64,000 nucleotides of DNA from contig CAUYUJ010005603.1 of NCBI GenBank assembly GCA_963575745.1, forward strand, positions 378,862 through 442,861, in the 5' to 3' direction. The notes beneath the pieces are model-generated. The model did no database searches, was not told where the DNA came from, and worked only from the letters and a program-made list of their open reading frames with translations. This DNA is from Prorocentrum cordatum. Its lineage: Eukaryota; Sar; Dinophyceae; Prorocentrales; Prorocentraceae. The first letter of the stretch is position 1. Each line of letters starts with the position of its first letter. A program made the position numbers and the translations under genes. Positions 31,205 through 40,716 of the stretch are shown piece by piece.

Positions 31205-34200
31205 AATCCACCAAACATGTGGAACATGCTCTGTTGTTGTTATGCCGCGCAAGTATGCCGTGGCGCGCGTGTCGGCGTGCGTGCGGGGTGTGTTTTGCTG
31301 TGCTCCTGTATGTTCTGCCGTGCTCCTGTTCTGCCGTGCTTCTGTGTTCTGCCGTGCCTCTGTGTGCTCTGTGTGGTCTGCCGTGTTCCTGTATCTGCCG
31401 TGCGGATCGTCGCGGTGGTCGCTTTGGCAGAGCTTCTGGGCGCACACGGCAGAAAAAGATGAGAAGCACGGCAGAATAGGCCCCAAGAGCGAAGGAGCAC
31501 GGCAAAGAGAAACAAGGAACACGGCAGAATAGACCCCAAGAGCAAATGAGTACGACAGAATACACCCAACAAGCTAAGGAGCACGGCAGAAAATGACCAG
31601 GAGCACGGCAGAATAGACCTCAAGAGCTAAGGGGCAGGCAGAAAAAGACCAAGAACACGGCAGATTAGGCCCCAAGAGCGAAGGAGCACGGCAGAAAAAA
31701 GACCAGGAGCACGGCAGAATAGACCCCAGGAGCTAAGGAGCAGGGCTGGATATGCCTCAAGTGCGAAGGAGTACGGCAGAGAAAGACCAGGAGCACGGCA
31801 GGATAGACCCAAAAAGCTAAGGAGCACGGCAGAGAATGACCAGGAGCACGGCAGAACAGGCCCCAAGAGCGAAGGAGCACGGCAGAAAAAACAGAAGCAC
31901 GCCAGAGTAGACCCCGAGAGCTGAAGGAGTGCGGGAAAATAGACCCCAAGAGCGAAGGAGCTAACCAGAAAAAGACGAGGAGCACAGCAGAATAGAACCC
32001 AAGAGACAAGGAACACGGCAGAATATGCCCCAAGTGCGAAGGAGCATGGCAGAAACAAAGCAGGAGCACGGCAGGCAAAGACCAGGAGCACAGCATAATA
32101 AACCCCATGAGCGAAGGAGCACGTCGGAAACAAACCAGGAGCATGGCAGAATAGACTCCAAGAGCTGCCGAGCACGGCAGAAAAAGACCAGGACCACGGC
32201 AGAATAGACCCCAAGAGCTAAGGAGCACGGCATAATAGGCCCCAAGAGCGAAAAAGACGCCAGAAAAAAACCAGGAGGACGGCAGACGATGCCCCAAGAG
32301 CTAAGGACGACGGCAGAAAAGACCGAAACACAGCAGAAAAGGCCCGAGGAGCCAAGGAGTACGACAGAAACGACCAGGAGCACGGCAGAATAGGCCCCAA
32401 GTGCGAAGGAGCAAACCAGAAAAAGACGAGGAGCACGGCAGAATAGAACCCAAGAGACAAGGAGCACGGCAGAAGATGCCCCAAGTGCGAAGAAGCACGG
32501 CAGAAAATGACCAGGAGCACGGCAGAATAGACCCCCAGAGCTCAGGGGCACGGCAGAAGAAGACCAGGACCACGGCAGAATAGACCCCAGAGCTAAGGAG
32601 CACGGCAGAAAAAAGACCGGGAGCACGGCAGAATAGGCCCCATGAGCGAAGGAGCACGGCAAAAAAAAAACAAAGAGCACGGCAGAATAGACCCCAAGAG
32701 CTGAGGAGCACGGCAGAAGAGGCCCCAAGAGCGAAGGAGCATGACAGAAAAACACAGGAACACGGCAGAATAGACCCCAAGAGCTGAGGAGCACGGAAGA
32801 ATAGGCGCAGGAAAGAAGGAGCATTGCAAAACACGACCAGTGACCAGGAGCACGGCAGAATAGACCGCGAGAGCTAAGGAGCACGGCAAGATAGATGCAA
32901 TAATACAGCATAATGCGCCCCAAGGAAGAAGGAGTATGCAAGAAAAACACAAGGAGCACGGCAGAATAAACCCCGAAAGCGAAGGAGCACAGCAGAATGT
33001 GCCCCAAGAGCTAAGGAGCACGGCAGAAAACGACCAGGAGCACGGCATCATAAGCCCCAAGAACAAAGGATTGTGACAGAAACTGGCCAGGAGCATGGCA
33101 GAATAGGCTAGAAGAGCGAAGGAGCACGGCACAAAAAAACAAGGAGCATTTCAGAATAGACCCCAAGAACGAAAGAGCACGGCAGAATAGACGTCAAGAG
33201 CGAAGGAGCACTTTTTTCGCCGGCCATGCTCCGCCCAATGTTTTTGAGGATTTATGCAGCGACAGCGCGATTTTAAACATGAGAGGTATTGAAACCGCCA
33301 CTCCGAGATATCATTTTTGTTAGGATGTCTCAGGCGAGACGCTAGTTTTTGAACATCTGTCGAATTCGCGGGTTCACATGTTTAAGGGATGTCTCAGGCG
33401 AAACGCTCATGTTTGATGAAATCGATGTTGTGGACATTTCATTTTTGTAAGGATGTCTCAGGCGAAATCGCCATTTTGGATCGTCTCGAGGGCGCTCCTG
33501 GGGGTCAAATTTGGGTTTGTTTGGGGCCGTTGGGGGCCTTCTTGATGCCTCACAAAACCGTTACAGTCCGATGTTACACACATTCATTGTTTCAGGATGT
33601 CCCTAGCGAAATCGTCACTTTTAGATGACTGGCATAAACCATCTAGAAGCCTTTTCAGGAGCGATCCCCAGACGATGTTAAAACAGCAGGTTTCAAAACT
33701 ATGTTGTTCGATTTATTATTTTTTGAAGATGCCCCAACCGAAATCACTATTTTCAGCAACCTTAAGGGCGCTCCTGGGGCCATGTTGTGGCCTTTTGGTG
33801 TTTCCTGATGCCCTCCTAAAATCATCACGATGCGATGTCGCACGCATCAATGTTTTGAGGATGTCCCTAGCGAGATCGACATGTGTTGGGGGCTGCCTTG
33901 TGCCGTCTGGAAGCCTTTTCAGAAGCAAACTCAAAACTATGTAAGAACAACAGTTGTCAAGTCGATGCTGGTGTATGTTTTCATGTTTTGAGGATGTTCC
34001 TAGCGAAATCGCTGTTTTCCAAAGTCCCCCAATCGTTCTGACAGCCATCTTGACGTGCTTTTTGGCCTCTCATTTCCTCATCTTGAGGCACTTCGAGAAC
34101 GATACCAACACGACGTTGAGGACATCTCATTTTGTTGAGGATGTCCCCAGCGAAACGCAAAAGTTCTGCCGTGCTCTTCGTTCTGGTCCGCCGTGCTGCC

Positions 34201-34312
34201 GCTCGTTTTCTGAGGATGTCCCTAGCGAAATCGCAATTCTTAGCAGAAGAATTAGTTAAATATTTCAGTCTTCATCTCATTTGTTCGAGGATGTCCCGAG
34301 CGAGACGCAAAT
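31205..34312 (+). repeat. Large tandem unit 3 (3.1 kb)
   Basis: Collinear with unit 1: reversed monomers 31300-31400, forward satellite 31445-33210, boxes from 33247 to 34290. Small insertions and deletions make it about 0.3 kb shorter. The CTGACCGGACAAG start phrase is absent; it begins at the CCACCAAACATGTGG phrase. Confidence 0.9.
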
Positions 34313-34322
34313 TTCCACAGAC

Positions 34323-34846
34323 GGCGACATTTCGCTGTCATCAGCTTTTCGAGGATGGCTCGGGCGAAACGCTTGTTTTTGCTAAACGTGATGTCACGAA
34401 AATCTCATTTTTGTGCGGACGTCTCACGTAAAATCGCCATCCCGAGGAATTCACTAAGCCTGGTACACCGTGCGGCCCGCCACCCCCTATAGTTAAGAGA
34501 TCTCTTACTGATATGAGGAGGATTCAGCCAAAACGTCCAGCTCGCTTCTCGTTCCTCGAAGACGCTTCCTGTCATTTCCACAGGCGGCGACATTTCGCTG
34601 TCATCAAGTTTTCGAGGATGTCTCGAGCGAAACGCTTGTTTTTGTTAAACGCGATGTCGCGAAGATCTCATTTTTGTGAGGATGTCTCACGTAAAATCGC
34701 CATCCCGAGGAATCCGGTAAGCCTGGTACACCGTGCACCCCGCCACCCCCTATAGTTAAGAGATCTCTTACTGATATGAGGAGGATTCAACCAAAACGTC
34801 CAGCTCGCTTCTCGTTCCTCGGAGACGCTTCCCGTCATCCGCCGAC
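34323..34846 (+). repeat. 263-bp tandem duplication with a 14-bp palindrome
   Basis: Two copies start with GGCGACATTTCGCTGTCATC at 34323 and 34586. Each contains boxes of the GAGGATGTC family and the perfect palindrome TAAGAGATCTCTTA (about 34494 and 34757), followed by CTGATATGAGGAGGATTCA. Confidence 0.95.
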
Positions 34847-34864
34847 CCTTTTGGGGTCACGGCG

Positions 34865-35525
34865 TGTGAAATGCCCCCCCTCCCCAACCCGCCCCCCGGG
34901 GGCCTGGCCCGGCCGGTTGGGAGGTTTGGGGAGGGGGCAAAGGTATCGGCTGCGCCCACGGCACCTCATGGGGGCACCAAAACTGGCCAAGAGGGCCCCA
35001 AAGGCCACCTGGACGGCCCAAGAGGGCTACGCTACGAGCCGCCGAAAGATCGCTCCAAGACGCCCAAGATTGCCTCCAGACGGCCCCGAGGACCCCAAGA
35101 CGCCCCAGGAAGCCGCCGAGAGGCGCCCCCAAAGGCCCTCCAGACGCAAAAAAGTGTGTCATTTCCTAAAGGAAACGCACATGTGTAGCAGATTCGCCTC
35201 TCGGGCCTTCACGAGGCCCACAACGACCCAAGGAGCCTTCAATATCGACCCGGGATAGCCCGAAATGCCCCCAATAGGGCTCCAAGGCGGCCCAAGAGGG
35301 CCCCAAGACGGCCCCAGAAGCTTCCAAAACGACCCAGGAGGGCCCCAGAAGGGGAACCCGAGTGAACATTGTGAGCACTCGGCTCCGAAAAAAACCAAAG
35401 GAGGCGCCAATAGGCCCCCAGGAGGCTCCCGCGAGGCCCCGAGAAGCCCAAAGAGGCTCCTAGAGGCTTCAAAGCGGCCCCCAAGAGGCCTGAAACGTGC
35501 GACCAGGAAAGACCAGGGAAACCCA
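34865..35525 (+). repeat. CCAAGAGGGCCCC-type spaced tract
   Basis: About 650 bases of loose CCAAGA/GGCCCC units, interrupted by a unique segment at 35150-35240. Confidence 0.75.
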
Positions 35526-35690
35526 TGAGCAGCGCGGCGATCCGCCAACCGCCCCCGACGAAATCCCACAAAACTGAAAGCCCAAGATCCCCCAGCCTAA
35601 ACTCCGCTTTTCACTCTGACTGCCGCCCCGTGGGGTCGGCGGCACGGCGCCTGCCAACGAATCTGAAACGCGACCGAGAGCTTGATCATA
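35526..35690. other. Unassigned unique DNA
   Basis: Short non-repetitive link between the spaced tract and the LINE-like 5' segment. Confidence 0.4.
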
Positions 35691-36851
35691 TCATAGCACC
35701 GGGTGCCTGCCTCTTGCTCTAGCTACTCCGGCCGAGAGGTTTAAACCGAACGCGAAATCAAAATCGCCCCTTCCCTTTCCCGACCCCCGAAACTCCCGAA
35801 CACGACTCCCCGCCTCCCACTCAACAGTGACAGCTCGGCGAATTCTACCCCGGCGCGTAGGATGGCACCTAAGATGGCGATCCGTCTGCGACCACCGCCT
35901 GGTTTTGAGCACCTCCCCGCATTGTTCGATCGAGAGGTCATGGGTGATGAGATGCGTGGGCCCCTCGTCGCCATCGCCGCCTGCGTTTACTGGGACCTTA
36001 GGGGCCCCTGCCACCAGCTCGCACCTCCCGGTCTCCAACACGTGTATCTCCGTCGAAGTGGCGCGCAGCGCCATGACAGCGTCGTCCACCCCCTTCTGCG
36101 CAACAGCCACCACCTGCTTGAGTTCCTCGACCACTTCGGCCTGGCGCCCCTGCTTCTTGACCAGCTTCGTGCGCTGAAGCGACATGTATTTGCGCCGCGT
36201 GACCAGAGATTTGCCGCGAGCGATCTGGCCACGGAGCGCGGCCTGTTTGGCCGGCCGCTTCTCCGGGAAATCATCGAAGCCGGGGCTGTCAGCGTCGGCC
36301 GCCTTCTGCAACTTCTCTGTGACCACACCGAGCTGCCTCCGTGCCTCGGCGTCGTTGTCCAGTTGGGCCGCGTCGACGTTCACAGCCTCGCCCACGAGTT
36401 TGGCTGGCGCGTCCTCTGTCGCAGTTCCGCCGCCCCCTCTCGCGGCCACTTGAGCTCACTCGCCAGCTTCGGGTCAGGCTTGTGGCCACCCTTGGGCGAA
36501 AGCCGACGACTTGGGCTGCTCGCAGATCAAGCGTTCCTCGAGGTCCACCCTGTTCCACCGCTGATCGACCGTCTGGCGTGACCACCGCTGCTTCCAATGC
36601 CATGGCTTGGCCCCGGCCTGCCGTCTTTTCTTACGTCCTGATGGTGGCGTCCCGCCGTGAGAACCGAGAGGAGGGGCCAGGGGTTTTCCGTGAGAGTGAA
36701 AGAAATCGATGTAATCGCGCTGACAGTCAGAACGGGCAACGGGCTCGCGGCACTCAGACAACGACAACAAGAAGCGTTTCGCGCCTGGGCAGGCGCCTGG
36801 CGACACGCGGGGGCAGTCGGGGGCCGCGCCTCCCCCGGTCCGGAATGTCAA
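35691..36851 (-). pseudogene. 5' segment of a LINE-like protein (coiled coil), behind a tandem SL relict
   Basis: Two overlapping minus frames appear to be one decayed protein. The upstream frame (36851-36474) includes AGAKPWHWKQRWSRQTVDQR and LICEQPKSSAFAQGW. Reading then has to shift to keep GHKPDPKLASELKW, and shift again into the downstream frame (36449-35691). That frame has a long helical, coiled-coil-like stretch: LGVVTEKLQKAADADS, AALRGQIARGKSLVTRRKYM, QRTKLVKKQGRQAEVVEELK and QVVAVAQKGVDDAVMALRAT. From memory this matches the N-terminal region of dinoflagellate RT proteins, which have a KPW-type start followed by a coiled coil. No RT is present downstream, so the copy is 3'-truncated near 35700. 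Neither frame begins with ATG. It sits directly behind two spliced-leader relicts. Confidence 0.5.
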
Positions 36852-36853
36852 GT

Positions 36854-36873
36854 CCTGGGCGAAACGCTACGGA
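36854..36873 (-). other. Older degenerate spliced-leader relict
   Basis: On the minus strand it reads TCCGTAGC then GTTTCGCCCAGG, immediately 3' of the better copy. The first eight bases equal the DinoSL start. The remainder matches 8 of 12 after a two-base deletion. Confidence 0.5.
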
Positions 36874-36895
36874 CTTGAGCCAACATGGCCACGGA
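36874..36895 (-). other. Relict dinoflagellate spliced leader (20/22)
   Basis: On the minus strand it reads TCCGTGGCC then ATGTTGGCTCAAG. Only two of 22 positions differ from DinoSL (A6 to G, T12 to G). It abuts an older copy and then the LINE-like frame. Confidence 0.92.
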
Positions 36896-36987
36896 CGCTT
36901 GTAAAGGGGGAGAGGGGGAGAGTACCGTGCTTATATATGGACACGCAGAAAAAAGGGAACGAGAAAGAGAGACAGAGAAAAAGAGGG

Positions 36988-36989
36988 CG

Positions 36990-37021
<32 letters not shown>

Positions 37022-37035
37022 GTATACACATATCT
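36988..37035 (+). repeat. TA microsatellite (left flank of foldback element)
   Basis: TA runs with a few interruptions. The run resumes at 37201-37240 on the other side of the inverted-repeat element. Confidence 0.95.
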
Positions 37036-37199
37036 ATATGACGAACGGACAACACGCACCCATACCCATAGGGGTACGGGCGCGGGTTGTCGGACCCTGG
37101 GGAACGCTCCCGTTCGAGCGGGGACCTCCATCCGACAACACGCACCCATAGCCCTCTCCTATCCCCCATATGGGTATGGGTGTGTGTTGTTGGTTCGTC

Positions 37200-37203
<4 letters not shown>
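37036..37203. mobile_element. 168-bp foldback element inside a TA repeat
   Basis: The left arm ATATGACGAACGGACAACAC, continuing GCACCCATACCCATA, is nearly the reverse complement of the right arm (37163-37203). There are two inner arms as well, GGGTACGGGCGCGGGTTGTC (37074-37093) and TCCGACAACACGCACCCATA (37131-37150). All four arms are related, so it can fold as one long or two tandem hairpins. No coding capacity. TA flanks on both sides suit insertion at TA. Confidence 0.7.
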
Positions 37204-37236
<33 letters not shown>

Positions 37237-37284
37237 TGTAAATGAACACATACATACACGAATACATACCTGCATGGGGAGAGA

Positions 37285-37342
37285 AAGAGAGAGAGAGAGA
37301 GAGGGAGAGAGAGAGAGGGAGAGAGTGTGTGACAGAGAGAGA
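37285..37342 (+). repeat. GA microsatellite
   Basis: GA runs with short interruptions. Confidence 0.95.
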
Positions 37343-37439
37343 ATATACGTAGCACCCCGCAATTGCGGATAAGAGGGAGGGGGCGGGCGCGGGCGACGCG
37401 GGCGTCGAGCCGGCGGACCTCGTGGCCCTCACATTCCCT

Positions 37440-37505
37440 GTCGATGGCGCCCTCCTCCTCGTCCTCCTCCTCATCCTCTTCCTCCGCCTCCTCTTTCTCC
37501 ACATT
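37440..37505 (+). repeat. CTC/TCC trinucleotide tract
   Basis: CCTCCTCCTCGTCCTCC-type repeats. It precedes a degenerate composite-element right end (37635-37660), as in the 45.4-45.8 kb copy. Confidence 0.85.
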
Positions 37506-37634
37506 CTCCGTACATCCTCTCTTATTCCGTGTCCTCCTCGTCCCCTGTTTACTCCTCTGCCTCGCCCTTCTTTCTCAAGATAACGGCAAACCAATCCTCT
37601 GTTCCACTGAATGCTCCCCGACTTCGCCAGGGTG

Positions 37635-37660
37635 AAGTTGCTGTATGGGCTGGTGTGGAT
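37635..37660 (+). mobile_element. Degenerate right end of a composite element
   Basis: GTATGGGCTGGTGTGGATGT followed by GCGGAG keeps the GGGCTGGTG core of the ends at 16938 and 45763, with substitutions. No left end was found. Confidence 0.4.
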
Positions 37661-37699
37661 GTGCGGAGATCGAAAAGGTTTTAGGGGGTTTCAGACGGC

Positions 37700-37738
37700 A
37701 TGCAAAACCTGATCGGACAAGAACGGGAAGCGCCGCTG
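37700..37738 (+). repeat. Third copy of the AACCTGATCGGACAAGAACG junction repeat
   Basis: Matches 26490 and 29920 for about 32 of 35 bases, away from the large tandem units. It may be the end of a dispersed element. Confidence 0.75.
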
Positions 37739-37754
37739 CAGTCATATGGGCGTA

Positions 37755-37965
37755 TTGGGCGAAGAAGAAGAGGAAGGCGAGGACAACGAGGAGTCGATGA
37801 CGAGGACGACGTGGCGAACGTGAGGATAGCGAGGAGGAGCATGACGACAACGAGGAGGAAGAGAAGCACAAGAACGAGGACGAAGAGAACGAGGGCGAGT
37901 ACGAGGAGGAATGCGGAGAGCGATGATGACGACGATGACGACGACAGAGGACAGTACGAGGCAAG
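37755..37965 (+). repeat. GAGGA/GACGA purine-rich tract
   Basis: Acidic/basic codon-like repeats (GACGAC, GAGGAG). No gene is called. Confidence 0.7.
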
Positions 37966-38004
37966 TGGAGAAAGACGTTGCTCCTGGCGCCGCGCGGGGT
38001 TCTT

Positions 38005-38320
38005 TTTGGGCCAATTAGAGCTTTTTGGGGGCCCCTTGGGTCCTCTTATGGGCTTCTGGGGTCTTCTTGGGCTGTCTGGGCGCGTCGTGGGGTTCTGTGG
38101 GAGCTTTCTTAGGCCGTCTCGGCGCTTGGGGCCTCCTGGGACGCTCTCGGGAGTCTCTTGGGGCCTTCTTGGCCCTTCTTGGGCCGTCTTGGGATTCTTG
38201 TGACCTGTCTGGGTGGCTCCTAAAGCGCTCTTGGGGGTCTCTTGAGGTCTTCTTGGGGCGCTCTTGGGCGCTCCTGGGGCTCTCCGGGGCGTCTTTTGGG
38301 CCTCCATTGGGCCGTTGGAA
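38005..38320 (-). repeat. CTTGGGGCCTCC-type spaced tract (minus orientation)
   Basis: Loose units of CTCTTGGG, CTTCTTGGGCCGTCT and GGGGCGC at 12-20 base spacing. Confidence 0.8.
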
Positions 38321-38644
38321 AACACTCCAAGAGCGATTCGAAGACGACGTCGATGCGGAATCCCCTCTCGATGTTTGGAAGATGTCACGACAGAAACGGC
38401 CATTTTTCAAACATCCGCCAGCGCAGTTTCAAAGTGCGGCGCTTCCCCGCATCCGCCGCCGCTTTTGTGCGGTACTGGCGTGCTGTGTGGTAGGTTCGTG
38501 GACGCCCCCCTCAGGAGGGTCCTTGAGCGCCCCGAGGCCCCTTAATTGTGGGCGCCTTGAGGCAGCTTCCCCTGAACCCAAGCTTTGGGCACGGATGCCG
38601 AATTGCAGCAGGCAGCTGGATTGTCAATGAACGTGTTCAGACAC

Positions 38645-39600
38645 AGCCCAGCCGCAGGCGCCGATGTGCTGTTGTAGAGTCAACGTGGGCCGGATCGGGG
38701 CAATGGGAGGCGCTTTCCCAAACCAATGCGAGCAAGCCCGCCGCAGGCGCCGATTTGCGTGCTCTGACAAGTTCAGCGCGGGGGGGATCGCTGGTGGGCC
38801 ACCCGAAACGCATGCAAAAACAGCCCGCCGCAGGCGCCGAAATTTTGGTTTGTTCAGTGAACGTAGCTTGTGTCGCGGGTGGGTCGCGGGCTTTCCACCT
38901 CCACCTGGAGGGAATTCAAAAACAGCCCGCCGCAAGCTTCGAACATTTTGATTTGTACACTGAACGCGATTTGGGTCGCAAGTTCTCCACCTGGAACGAA
39001 TGCAAAAAAAAAAACGCCGCATGCGCCGATGTTTGGGCTTGTTCAGTGAACGTAGTTTGGGTCGCGGCTGGGTTGCGGGCTCTCCACCTCCACTTGGAAG
39101 GAATGCGCAAACAGCCCGCCGCAGGCGCCGAACATTCTGATTCGTACACTGAACGCGGTTTGGGTCGCGGACGGGTCGCAGGTTCTCCACCTGGAACGAA
39201 TGCAACAGGAACCCGCCGCAAGCGCCGAAAATGTTGGGTGGGTCGCGGGGTGGGTCGCGGGGTGAATCGCGGGTGGGTCGCGGGTGGGCCGCGGGTGGGT
39301 CGCGGGTAAGTCGCGGGGTGGGTCGCGGAGTGGGTCGCGGGTGGGTCGCCGATGCCAGAGAAACCCGCCGCAGGCGCCGAAATTTTGGCTTGTTCAGTGA
39401 ACATAGCTTGGGTCGCGGGTGGGTCGCGGGTTTTCCACCTTCTTCGCCTGGAAGGAATTTGCAAACAGCCCGCCGCAGGCGCCGAAACAGTCTGATTTGC
39501 ACACTGAACGCGGTTTGGGTCGCGGGTGGGTCGCAGGTTTTCCACCTGGGACGAATGTAACACAAACCCGCCGCAAGCACCGACAATTTTGGGTGGGTCG
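38645..39600 (+). repeat. Interleaved CCCGCCGCAGGCGCCGA satellite
   Basis: About ten units of 85-165 bp begin with CCCGCCGCAGGCGCCGA. They alternate between two downstream types, TTTGGCTTGTTCAGTGAACG and CTGATTTGTACACTGAACGC, both followed by TTGGGTCGCGG and CCACCT-GGAA phrases. The alternation suggests dimeric higher-order structure. Confidence 0.9.
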
Positions 39601-39897
39601 CGGGGTGGGTCGCGGGTGGGTCGCGGGTGGGTCGCGGTGGGTCGCGGGTGGGTCGCGCGTGGGTCGCGGGAGGGTCGCGGGGTGGGTTGCGGGTGGGCCG
39701 CGGGTGGGTCGCCGGGGGGGTCGCGGACGGGTCGCGGGGTGGGTCGCGGGTGGGTCGCGGGTGGGTCGCGGGTGGGTCGCGGGGTGGGTCGCGGGTGGGT
39801 CGCGGGGTGGGTCGCGGATGGGTCGCGGGTGGGTCGCGGGGTGGGTCGCGGGGTGGGTCGCGGGGCGGGTCGCGGGAAGGGTCGCGGGGCGGGTGGG
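39235..39897 (+). repeat. GGGTGGGTCGC array
   Basis: Two blocks (39235-39350 and 39590-39897) of 10-13-base GTGGGTCGCGG units, inserted within and after the previous satellite. The same short phrase occurs singly inside each larger unit, so the array may have expanded from it. Confidence 0.95.
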
Positions 39898-39970
39898 ACG
39901 ACGACAACAACAAACAACAACAAACAACAACAGACAACAACAACAAACAACAACATCAACAACAAGAATC
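39898..39970 (+). repeat. CAA trinucleotide repeat
   Basis: ACAACAACAA with occasional ACAAAC interruptions. Confidence 0.95.
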
Positions 39971-40099
39971 CGCATCGGGGGATTCCACTTCAGCCACGCA
40001 CCCAGGGACAGTGAATGACCGTTCGGTTCAGCCCCTCACTCTGACATGGAAAAGGCGGGAGGGGGAGAAAGGGGAGCATGCATACCAATAAGGGGAAAC

Positions 40100-40386
40100 A
40101 TATCGACAGAGAGAGAGAGAGAGAAAACGATATATAAGGAAGGGCGCGAGACAGGGGGGCAACAACATATAGAGCGCGAGAGAGAGAGAAGAGTGAGAGA
40201 GAAAGGGAAAAGAGAGAGAGAGAGAGAGAATAAGCAATGAACATAATTATAGGGCGAATGAGGGAGGGACAAAAAGAGAAACATAGATAAAGAGAGAGAG
40301 AGAGAGAGAAAGAGAAAGGGAGAGAGAGAGAGAGAGAGACATCGATCATGATAGTGAACATGAGAATGAGAATGGGTGAGAGAGGA

Positions 40387-40438
<52 letters not shown>

Positions 40439-40490
40439 AAAAATCAGATAGAGAGAGACAGAGAGAGAGAGAGAGAAACAAAACAAACAG

Positions 40491-40524
<34 letters not shown>

Positions 40525-40568
40525 TAGAGAAAAACAACACAAAAGAAGAAGGATATAGAGAGAGAGAT

Positions 40569-40632
<64 letters not shown>

Positions 40633-40675
40633 GGAGAGAGAGAGCAGATAAAGGGAAAGAGAGAGAGAGAGGGAA
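40100..40675 (+). repeat. GA microsatellite, about 575 bp
   Basis: Long GA runs with AAA, TA and GGG interruptions. Arg/Glu or Ser/Leu frames are artefacts. Confidence 0.97.
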
Positions 40676-40716
40676 ACAAAAACACACCCGCTTCCTTATC
40701 GCATTCGAACCCGTTG

